NCBI GenBank assembly: GCA_947488345.1 | Contig: CANKZQ010000003.1 | Location: forward strand, 1 to 64,000 | Length of the DNA: 64,000 bases | Direction: 5' to 3' | From: an uncultured Flavobacteriaceae bacterium | GTDB lineage: Bacteria; Bacteroidota; Bacteroidia; Flavobacteriales; Flavobacteriaceae | Shown: in pieces, positions 16,393 through 23,835 of the stretch | How positions within the stretch are numbered: the first letter of the stretch is position 1 | How the letters are laid out: each line of letters begins with the position of its first letter | Notes under the pieces: generated by a model | What the model saw: only the letters and a program-made list of their open reading frames with translations | The model's database searches: none | Told to the model about the DNA's origin: nothing | Translations under genes and position numbers: made by a program

Positions 16393-17142
16393 ATGATAAA
16401 ATTCTTTAGAAAAATTCGTCAAAACTTGCTTATGGAAAACAAAACTGGAAAGTATTTTAAGTATGCGATTGGTGAAATCATCCTAGTAATGATTGGTATT
16501 CTTTTAGCATTACAAGTCAATAACTGGAACAACAATCGCATTGAGCAAAATGAAGAAAAAGAGGTAATTGCTAAACTACATACAGATTTTAAAGAAAATA
16601 AAAAGGTGTTGAAAGATTTTCTGATTGAAGTTAATAATCAAATGAATGCGCAAATAACTTTAATGAATTTAATTGGAAGTTCAAAAGAAGAACTTTTTAA
16701 ACAAAATTTAGATAGCATTTTTTATGTTTCTTTTGGAGCTAGTGAAATGGCTTTTGCCGATAATACCATTAAAAATATTATGCAAAGTGGAAAGTTAAAT
16801 ATTTTGAAAAATGAAAAAATTACAGACTTACTTTATAAATGGAATACATTATCTGAAATTAGAAAAACTCGTATGACAAAATTGGATGATTGGGCAAATG
16901 ATAAGCTTATACCTTATTTATTACCCAAAATATCTTTTAAACAAATGGATATGACCAGTAATTATCCTTGGTCAGGAATTTCTAAAGTAAAACCAGATTA
17001 TTATCCTGTGTTTCAAGAGGTAACATTTGAAAATTATTTAGACAATAGTATTTGGCATTATCAACAAGTCAAAGAGCGATGCGAAGAAACCGAAATACTC
17101 ATAGATAAAATAATTGAAGCTACTAAACCAAGCATAAAATAA
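16393..17142 (+). CDS. Cassette 20: DUF6090-family membrane protein
   Basis: This encodes 249 aa and is a paralog of the cassette 4 protein. The first 47 residues are nearly identical (MIKFFRKIRQNLLMENK, then the IGEIILVMIGILLALQVNNW membrane segment at about 27-41), while the remainder has diverged strongly. The pattern suggests a conserved anchor with a variable extracytoplasmic domain. Function is unknown. The cassette ends are GTTGTGCTTCATTA / AAAGCGCAAC, like cassettes 4 and 13. Confidence 0.85.
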   Translation: MIKFFRKIRQNLLMENKTGKYFKYAIGEIILVMIGILLALQVNNWNNNRIEQNEEKEVIAKLHTDFKENKKVLKDFLIEVNNQMNAQITLMNLIGSSKEELFKQNLDSIFYVSFGASEMAFADNTIKNIMQSGKLNILKNEKITDLLYKWNTLSEIRKTRMTKLDDWANDKLIPYLLPKISFKQMDMTSNYPWSGISKVKPDYYPVFQEVTFENYLDNSIWHYQQVKERCEETEILIDKIIEATKPSIK

Positions 17143-17159
17143 AAAAATAACGAAAGCGC

Positions 17160-17280
17160 AACAACGTGTATAATTAATTACTATGAAATTCCTTCGCAGG
17201 AATTCGCTCGAATTAATTAACTTAGCTCAACGTCGGAAAATCCTAACGGATTTCCCGCAACTAACCATACACAAACCGTT
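17160..17280 (+). repeat. attC-like site 20 (family A, 121 bp)
   Basis: AAAGCGCAAC pairs with GTTGTGCTT of cassette 20 with one A-to-G change. The first inner stem is AAATTCC/GGAATTC. The next cassette opens GTTAGCACCA. Confidence 0.87.
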
Positions 17281-17297
17281 AGCACCAATAATACAGA

Positions 17298-18068
17298 ATG
17301 ACCGAACAGACCACTAATATCGAAGTAGGGCAGAGTAAAATATTGAATCTTGACGCTGACCATCTAGGAAATTATATCGTCTTTACAAACAGTAAAACGA
17401 TTATTACAAACGATCATAATCTAGAAATAGAAACCGACTTTCTCTTCCCAATAATTCGAAGACTTAACAACGAAACATTTCTTATTGCAGATGGAAGGAC
17501 AGAAAACAATAACAATGGATATATTTTTAATTTCAGTGGTCAATTAATAAAGTCCTTTTTATCTGGTGATGGAATAGAAGATATAGTTGTTCAAAGAGAC
17601 AGAATTATAATTACTTATTTCGATGAAGGTGTATATGGAAGTGACGGACCAAACAGAGATGGACTTGCAGTATTTAACTTTGAAGGGCTACAAATATTCG
17701 GAGTTAATTCAAGTGCCGGTGACACGACGATTGATGACTGTTATTGTATTTGTGAACACGGGATAAACAGGGTTTTGTTTTACGCATATTCTGACCTAAA
17801 AGTATCTGAACTTAATCTTGATACTCTCAAAATTGAAAGTTTTGACACCCCTACTGATTTTTCTGGATTTTCTGCAATATCAAGTACTCCTAACAAAATT
17901 ATTTTTCACTCAAGCTATAAAAATGAGAGAAGTTTTTTCTCATGGGACAGAAATAAGAAAGAAGTAATAAATTTTGGAGACTATTCACCAAGGTTGAAAG
18001 GAATAAAAAATGGAAAATTTCTAAGTTTTGGTGAAAGTGGATACACAATTATTAACCCGTCTGAATAA
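17298..18068 (+). CDS. Cassette 21: beta-propeller-like hypothetical protein
   Basis: This encodes 256 aa, with no signal peptide. It consists of recurring four-stranded-like units such as LDADHLGNYIVFTNSKTII, RRLNNETFLIADGRTENNNN and RIIITYFDEGVYGSDGPN, which suggest a WD40- or NHL-like propeller. No family was firmly recognised. Cassette ends GTTAGCACCA / TGGTGCTAAC are identical to those of cassette 1. Confidence 0.6.
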   Translation: MTEQTTNIEVGQSKILNLDADHLGNYIVFTNSKTIITNDHNLEIETDFLFPIIRRLNNETFLIADGRTENNNNGYIFNFSGQLIKSFLSGDGIEDIVVQRDRIIITYFDEGVYGSDGPNRDGLAVFNFEGLQIFGVNSSAGDTTIDDCYCICEHGINRVLFYAYSDLKVSELNLDTLKIESFDTPTDFSGFSAISSTPNKIIFHSSYKNERSFFSWDRNKKEVINFGDYSPRLKGIKNGKFLSFGESGYTIINPSE

Positions 18069-18079
18069 ATACTGGTGCT

Positions 18080-18201
18080 AACAGTGTGTATAATTAATTA
18101 CTACGGAATTTCCTCGCAGGAAATTCACTTGAATTAATTAACTTGCCAATACGTCGGAAAATCCTAACGGATTTCCCGTAACTAACCATACACAAACCGT
18201 T
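18080..18201 (+). repeat. attC-like site 21 (family A, 122 bp)
   Basis: TGGTGCTAAC pairs with GTTAGCACCA of cassette 21. The left arm reads AACAGTGTGTATA. The next cassette opens GTTGTGG. Confidence 0.87.
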
Positions 18202-18213
18202 GTGGTTAACTTT

Positions 18214-18846
18214 ATGAAACGAAAACAAATTAGAATATCTATTTTATTTATTGCCCTGTTAATCTTGAGCAATGCCTTTTCTGGATACATTAATGTATTT
18301 TCTGACGGATTGTTTAACACTTATTTGTATCAAACTGAAAATGCTGAATTTGAATTTACAGCAATACCCTCCAAGGGAAGAGATATTGGAATGATGGAAA
18401 GACAATTTTCTAATTTCAAAAAAAATAGTCCAGAGTATAAGGGCTTAAAGTTGTTTAGGACTTTTAAGAGAGAACCTCTAAAATTTTGGAATTGGTATTT
18501 ATACCTGACCAACGGAATGTATCAGTACGAATATCATGAAAAAGTGGATTTGGAATCTAGAAAATCTCATGGTGAAACTTAAAAATTAAAAAAACTAATT
18601 GAAAATGGAATTTCCAACCCGGAGGAATTAATTGAAAACACACTCAGAAAAAAGACTGAACTAATACCTCTGAAAGCGGAATTAGGAGGAACTATGAATT
18701 TCGGTAATATTCAGATTTTAAGTAGCGAGTGGTTGATTGCCGAATTTGACGATGGACATGTTCAAGGGAGAGGAATTTATAAATACACGTTGAAGAGCAA
18801 TGGTGAATTGGAATTTAAATTACTGAATTCAATTCGACCGGAATAA
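18214..18846 (+). pseudogene. Cassette 22: membrane-anchored hypothetical protein, broken by an in-frame stop
   Basis: From the ATG at 18214 the frame runs to a TAA at 18580-18582, then continues open in the same frame without any indel to the TAA at 18844. This gives 210 codons with one internal stop. The downstream part (LGGTMNFGNIQILSSEWLIA, FDDGHVQGRGIYKYTL) reads like a well-formed protein domain, so a single nonsense change is likely. The N-terminus is a membrane anchor or signal. The cassette ends no longer match well (GTTGTGG against GTACAAC), consistent with a decayed or rearranged cassette. Confidence 0.75.
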
Positions 18847-18862
18847 ATAAATGCCGGCGTAC

Positions 18863-18984
18863 AACAATGTGTATAATTAATTACTACGGAATTTCCTCGC
18901 AGGAAATTCGCTTGAATTAATTAACTTGCCAATACGTCGGAAAATCCTAACGGATTTCCCGTAACTAACCATACACAAACCGTT
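18863..18984 (+). repeat. attC-like site 22 (family A, 122 bp)
   Basis: The left border GCGTACAAC matches the start of cassette 22 (GTTGTGG) only at the last bases, the poorest match of the array. Arms and inner stems are otherwise normal family A. The next cassette opens GTTGTATACC. Confidence 0.85.
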
Positions 18985-19023
18985 GTATACCATTCCCTAA
19001 AATGAATATAAGAAGATTGAAAA

Positions 19024-19395
19024 ATGGAACAAAATGAAAATAGTTTAAAGGATTTCTTTGAAATAGAAGTTGAAAAAGTAAAAAAGGAAACGATTTTATC
19101 CCCAGAATACAGACGAAAAAAAACTATTATTTGGGGAATAAGAACTTTTATCTCCATAATATTATTTATAATATTTTGGAAATATAATTGGGTTCGGTGG
19201 GTTTTAATAGCATACATTCCTTTTAATATTTTAAGTTTAGTATCAATCTATGGGGTAAATACAATATTGAACGGTAAGATGGATAAGATTAAAAAGAAAA
19301 TTGATGAAATCGAAGAATTAATGGATACAAATGAACAAACGCCATACAACAATGGCTATAATTGCTTCGCTAGTTGGCTGCGCTCCGGTCATTGA
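19024..19395 (+). CDS. Cassette 23: small membrane protein reading into a truncated site
   Basis: This encodes 123 aa: a charged N-terminal helix, two membrane segments (about residues 40-56 and 59-77), and a coiled-coil-like tail (KMDKIKKKIDEIEELM). From about residue 109 the frame is encoded by the truncated site (YNNGYNCFASWLRSGH), so the original C-terminus may have been lost or extended when the array edge formed. No family was recognised. Confidence 0.6.
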   Translation: MEQNENSLKDFFEIEVEKVKKETILSPEYRRKKTIIWGIRTFISIILFIIFWKYNWVRWVLIAYIPFNILSLVSIYGVNTILNGKMDKIKKKIDEIEELMDTNEQTPYNNGYNCFASWLRSGH

Positions 19396-19400
19396 GATTA
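19348..19400 (+). repeat. attC-like site 23, truncated right edge of the array
   Basis: CCATACAAC pairs with GTTGTATACC of cassette 23 over seven bases (ATACAAC). Then AACAATGGCTATAATTGC matches the left half of a family B site, but no ATAGCC...CCGTT right half follows. The array ends here; downstream sequence belongs to the LytS/LytT operon. Confidence 0.75.
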
Positions 19401-19473
19401 CACATTTGCTTTCAACTCCCAATCATCAAGGAGTGAACATTGTTTCAATAAAGTTTCTGTTTGCATAAAGAAA

Positions 19474-20229
19474 TTAGTCTAGAGTATAATTCATCAGTCT
19501 AACTATTTTAAAAAATCCTTTTTTATTTCTATGTGAAACACTTAGCGATTTGTTGTTCGAAAGTGTAAGTTTACCATTGTTGTTATACTGTTTGATATGT
19601 TTTAAGTTCAAAAGTATTGATCTATGAATTCTATAAAAAGAAGAGTTACTTAATAAATCTTCTACTTTCTTTAAGTTATTTGAGGATGTATACTTCTTAT
19701 TACCGATGGTATAATAATTAGTGTAGCTGCCGTCGGCCTCACAATATATTAAATCATCAACCACTATTACATTAAAAGTCCCATTATTTAAGGGAAGTGC
19801 AATTGTTGTTTTTATAGCATTAATTTGATTCTTGAAAATCAAATATTTTCCCAAATCAAAAGCCGTTTTTTTAGCTAAATACTTGGACACAACCAATTTC
19901 AACTTTTCGATCATTACCGGTTTACTTAAGAAATAAAAAGCGAAATAATCCATAGCTTTTTCTCTATAATCGACAAAACCAGATATAAAAATAACTTCAA
20001 AATTCACTTTAGACGAGAAATGATCTAATAAATCAAAAGATAAACCATCCCTCAACTCAATATCTAAAAAAATTAAATCGGGGTTTTCATTTTCAATTAA
20101 TTCAATTCCGTCTTTGATAGAGCCGGCAGTACCCGAAAATTTAAGTTCATGAGTGTATTCCACATCCAAAATTCCTTTTAAATGTTTAAAAGCGGTCGGC
20201 TGATCTTCAATAATAACAAACTTAATCAT
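19474..20229 (-). CDS. LytTR-type response regulator
   Basis: This encodes 251 aa. It has an N-terminal receiver domain with acidic residues at 8-9, the phospho-acceptor Asp56 in IFLDIELRDG, and Lys in FLSKP at about residue 107. The C-terminal LytTR DNA-binding domain (residues about 150-251) includes YRIHRSILLNLKHIKQY. It is the last gene of an operon, 5 bases after the third kinase gene, and should be phosphorylated by one or more of the three kinases. It probably controls the downstream peptide locus; that is inferred from position. Confidence 0.92.
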   Translation of the reverse strand: MIKFVIIEDQPTAFKHLKGILDVEYTHELKFSGTAGSIKDGIELIENENPDLIFLDIELRDGLSFDLLDHFSSKVNFEVIFISGFVDYREKAMDYFAFYFLSKPVMIEKLKLVVSKYLAKKTAFDLGKYLIFKNQINAIKTTIALPLNNGTFNVIVVDDLIYCEADGSYTNYYTIGNKKYTSSNNLKKVEDLLSNSSFYRIHRSILLNLKHIKQYNNNGKLTLSNNKSLSVSHRNKKGFFKIVRLMNYTLD

Positions 20230-20234
20230 TCAAA

Positions 20235-22040
20235 TTAATTATAAACAAATGGTACTCTCAATACAACCTTAGAGCCTATTTGATCGTTTGATTCATTTTT
20301 TAGCTCAGTGAAAGATATCAAATTTTCTTCATCTTTTTTATCTGATAATAGTGCCAATCGATCACCAATATTTTTTAACGAAATACCATTCTTTGTATAC
20401 ATCTCTGGCACTAGATTCCTTGAAGTCTTTTTGCCATTATCAGTAATTACACAAATTAAAAAATCCGTTTCTTTTTTGAATTCTAATAAAAGCCTCCCTT
20501 TCTCTTTCATATTTAGAAACCCATGTACTATTGAGTTTTCTACCAAGGGTTGTAAAATCAGTGGTGGGATTTTAATACTATTTAAATCTTCTGGGGTTAT
20601 GGTATTCATATTTACACTGAAATCAAACTTACGATCAAATCTAAGCAGTTGTAAGTCTATATATAATTTTAACATCTCAACTTCTTTTAATAAGTCTATC
20701 ATATTTGACTTTGTTGACCTCAACACCAAGTTGGTCAATCGATTAAACTTGTCTAAATTCTCTATGGCGATCTCTTTTTCATTTTTATCAATCAAATCGT
20801 GAATACATAACAATAAATTATTGATGAAATGAGGGTTCATTTGAGCATTCAAAGCTTTAAATTTTAAACCAGAAATTTTTCGTTCTGTCCTACGTTGTTT
20901 ATTTAACAGACGATTATAAATTATATACCCTATTATACTAATAATAAATGTTAATAAAACGAAACCTAAAAAATAAAGTTGAGTTCTTAAACGTTTATTT
21001 TTTTCAATTTCGGTTCTTTGTGACTCGAAATATTTTGCTTCAATTGCTGGTATATCCCTTATCCTATTCATTTCAACCAACGAATCAGCGAACATTGTTG
21101 CTTCATTTTGCCATTCGTATGCTAATTTGTAATCTTTAAGTTCGCTGTATGCCCAAGCGATATTTTGAGATGATGCCTCTTTCACCACTAAGGTATTAAA
21201 AATAGAATGTCCATCAACGTATTCTAAAGATTGTTTATAAGCGACAATTGCTTTTATAAACTCATTTTGTCTATATAAACTACTGCCAAGAGCAGCCAAT
21301 GAAAAAGCCAATCCTAGTGAATCTTGTAATTTTCGGTTTATATTAATGCTTCTTCCTATCAGATTTGTCGCATTTTCATAGTTACCTAATACAGTTTCGA
21401 CAGTTGCATAAGTAGTATAGATAATCGATAGTGTTTTTTGACAATGTATATTTTGAGGATAACCCACAATTATTTCACCAATTGCTTTTATACTATCAGT
21501 CATATTCTTGGATAAAATATTATCGTCCTCTAATTGTCCATTAGTCCATTCAAAAAATAATTTAGCTCTACTGTTATAACTGGATAATATATCACACGTG
21601 TCTTTTCTTGATTTGGCATTGGATAAACCATAGTCATTATATAAAAAGGCCTTGGGAAAACTTTTGTTCTTTCTGTGGAAAAAAGATAAAGTTTTATAGT
21701 ATTTCCATATCGTTTTAGAATCTTGATAGGATTCTAATTTATCTAAACCATTTAATAATAAGTTCATTGCTTTCTCATCATCATCTTTTTCATAAAGTAA
21801 TTTAGCATAACGCAAGTCTATTGCCAACCTATCAAACTTATTTCTTTTGTAAAGTTTAGTTCGTTTTAGAGAGTCAATAACTAATATAATCTCTTTAAGT
21901 TCCTTTTGTTTGATATTCTCATCAACTTTCTCCAACAAAGAGTCTAACTCAGGAGTAACTTTGGCCTTATCTTGAGCTAAACTTAAAAAGGAGATAACAA
22001 AGAAAATAATTGTAATTATGTAGATTATATTTTTATGCAT
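20235..22040 (-). CDS. LytS-type sensor histidine kinase with TPR sensor region (paralog 1)
   Basis: This encodes 601 aa: a signal peptide, extracytoplasmic tetratricopeptide-like helices (residues about 25-340), a coiled stretch and a membrane segment (about 350-372), then a cytoplasmic LytS-type kinase domain. The H-box MNPHFINNLLL contains the phospho-acceptor His404, and the N-box reads IPPLILQPLVENSIVHGF. The start overlaps the end of the previous kinase gene by 8 bases, so translation is coupled. The kinase half is very similar to its two neighbours; the sensor half has diverged. Confidence 0.92.
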   Translation of the reverse strand: MHKNIIYIITIIFFVISFLSLAQDKAKVTPELDSLLEKVDENIKQKELKEIILVIDSLKRTKLYKRNKFDRLAIDLRYAKLLYEKDDDEKAMNLLLNGLDKLESYQDSKTIWKYYKTLSFFHRKNKSFPKAFLYNDYGLSNAKSRKDTCDILSSYNSRAKLFFEWTNGQLEDDNILSKNMTDSIKAIGEIIVGYPQNIHCQKTLSIIYTTYATVETVLGNYENATNLIGRSININRKLQDSLGLAFSLAALGSSLYRQNEFIKAIVAYKQSLEYVDGHSIFNTLVVKEASSQNIAWAYSELKDYKLAYEWQNEATMFADSLVEMNRIRDIPAIEAKYFESQRTEIEKNKRLRTQLYFLGFVLLTFIISIIGYIIYNRLLNKQRRTERKISGLKFKALNAQMNPHFINNLLLCIHDLIDKNEKEIAIENLDKFNRLTNLVLRSTKSNMIDLLKEVEMLKLYIDLQLLRFDRKFDFSVNMNTITPEDLNSIKIPPLILQPLVENSIVHGFLNMKEKGRLLLEFKKETDFLICVITDNGKKTSRNLVPEMYTKNGISLKNIGDRLALLSDKKDEENLISFTELKNESNDQIGSKVVLRVPFVYN

Positions 22041-23835
22041 AAATAAGTGGAATCTTTAGTATTATTTGATGACCCGCTGTTTCTTCATTCTCTCCTTCTA
22101 TTTTTGATAAAAGAATTAATTTTGTATCACTTCTATCATCCGAAATAAGTGCTAAACGCTCACCAATATTTTTTAAAGAAATCCCATTCTTTGAATATAT
22201 TTCTGGCTCTAGATTATTTGGAGTATCACTACCATTATCGGTAATAATACAACTTAAATAATCTTCATCCTCTATCTTAAAATCAATTAACAAATTTCCT
22301 TTCCCTTTCATGTTTTTGAAACCATGCACTATTGAATTTTCAACTAAAGGTTGTAAAATAAGTGGCGGAATTTTTATATTATTTAAATTTTCGAGACCTA
22401 TCCCATTCATGTTTACACTATAATCGAACTTACTATCAAATCGCAACAATTGCAGATCCAGATACAATTCTAACATTTCAACTTCTTTAGATAAGACAAT
22501 TAAATTAGATTTTGTAGATCTTAATACCAAATTGGTTAATCTATTAAACCTATCCAAATTCTCAATTGCCATCTCTTTTTCATTGGTATCTATTAGATCG
22601 TGGATACATAACAACAAATTATTGATAAAATGAGGGTTCATTTGTGCATTCAAAGCTTTATACTTTAAACCAGAAATTTTTCGATCTGTTATACGTTGTT
22701 TATTTAGCAGACGATTATAAATTATATAACCGATTATACCAATAATAAGTGTTAATAAAACGAAACCTAAAAAATAGAGTTGAGTTCTTAAACGTTTATT
22801 TTTTTCAATTTCGGTTCTTTGTGACTCTAAATATTTCGATTCAAAAGCTGCAATATCTTTTGATTGATTAAATTTAATAAGCGAATCCGCATACTCTGTG
22901 GCTTGTTCTTGATATTCATAAGCCAACTTATACTCTTCAAGTTCACCATAGGACCAAGAGATGTTTTGATATACAGCATGTTTTATTTTTAAGGATCTAG
23001 TTTCCAGATTTTCTAAAAGTTTAAGACAATACTTATACTTACGAATAGCATCTCTATAGTTTTCCTTGAAATAAAAAACATTACCATGTTTAAACATTTG
23101 AACAGCAAGATCTCGAGTAGATCCATCGATTAGCATAATATCTATCGCTTTCTCAACAAATTGAATCGCCAACAAATCATTCTTAATTTCACTTTCATAT
23201 GTCGAAAGCATGCCATAGGCAAGTCCAATATCATATCTTGTTTTTGCACTGATTGGAAATCCAATAATTTTTCTATAGTTTATCATAATACTATCTCTAA
23301 TACTTAAGTATTTCTCCTCGGAATAAGATAGTAACTCGGTCATGTAGAAGAAAGTGCTTCCTTTTAAACGATAACTTCGCAAAAGATGTAATGTATCTTT
23401 TCTATTCTTAGCATTTAATTCGGCCTTATCTATTTGATATAAAGCCTTTTCATACATTTTATTATCTCTATAAACATTACCAATAATAAATCTATACATC
23501 CAAGTTAGTTTAGAATTAGAGTAGTCTTTTAATTGATTTATACCTTCAAGAAAAATGCGTATTGCCTTTTTTTTTTCATTTCGATTATAAAGTAATTGAG
23601 CATACCTTAAATCAATGGCTAATCGATCGAACCTTTTCTTTTTATATGCACTAGTTTGCTTTAATGAGTCAATAACTAATGTCACCTCGTTAAATTTCTC
23701 TTGTTTGATATCCTCATCAACTTTATCCAACAAAGAATCTAACTCAGGAGTAACGATGGCTTTATCTTGAGTAAAACATTCTAGTGAGACACAAAAAAGA
23801 ATAATTGTAATTATATAGATTCTAATTTCATGCAT
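22033..23835 (-). CDS. LytS-type sensor histidine kinase with TPR sensor region (paralog 2)
   Basis: This encodes 600 aa with the same layout as paralog 1: a signal peptide ending near CFTQ, TPR-like extracytoplasmic region, membrane segment FLGFVLLTLIIGIIGYIIY, and a kinase domain with His402 in MNPHFINN. It overlaps the genes on both sides by 8 bases. It is the middle copy of a tandem triplication; the shared strings around the membrane segment (NKRLRTQLYFLGFVLL) show recent duplication. Confidence 0.92.
   Translation of the reverse strand: MHEIRIYIITIILFCVSLECFTQDKAIVTPELDSLLDKVDEDIKQEKFNEVTLVIDSLKQTSAYKKKRFDRLAIDLRYAQLLYNRNEKKKAIRIFLEGINQLKDYSNSKLTWMYRFIIGNVYRDNKMYEKALYQIDKAELNAKNRKDTLHLLRSYRLKGSTFFYMTELLSYSEEKYLSIRDSIMINYRKIIGFPISAKTRYDIGLAYGMLSTYESEIKNDLLAIQFVEKAIDIMLIDGSTRDLAVQMFKHGNVFYFKENYRDAIRKYKYCLKLLENLETRSLKIKHAVYQNISWSYGELEEYKLAYEYQEQATEYADSLIKFNQSKDIAAFESKYLESQRTEIEKNKRLRTQLYFLGFVLLTLIIGIIGYIIYNRLLNKQRITDRKISGLKYKALNAQMNPHFINNLLLCIHDLIDTNEKEMAIENLDRFNRLTNLVLRSTKSNLIVLSKEVEMLELYLDLQLLRFDSKFDYSVNMNGIGLENLNNIKIPPLILQPLVENSIVHGFKNMKGKGNLLIDFKIEDEDYLSCIITDNGSDTPNNLEPEIYSKNGISLKNIGERLALISDDRSDTKLILLSKIEGENEETAGHQIILKIPLIYA

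Larger units (their letters stand above)
76..19350 (+). mobile_element. Integron-like gene cassette array (23 cassettes)
   Basis: Twenty-three + strand cassettes are separated by palindromic sites with AAC at the left border and CCGTT at the right border. Within each cassette the 5' bases (GTTRNNN...) are the reverse complement of the 3' bases (...NNNYAAC), whereas the two flanks of a single site do not match each other. That is the pattern of cassettes exchanged as circles through attC-like sites cut at G^TT. Two main site families (A: GTGTATAATTAATT; B: GGCTATAATTCATT) and one outlier occur mixed. No integrase is present in the window, so as seen this is an array lacking its integrase. The identification rests on architecture; recombination has not been shown. 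Confidence 0.85.

Noticed and set aside
614-19400. CRISPR array
   Set aside because: The repeats are about 122 bp, internally palindromic, and separated by complete genes of variable length; no cas genes are present.
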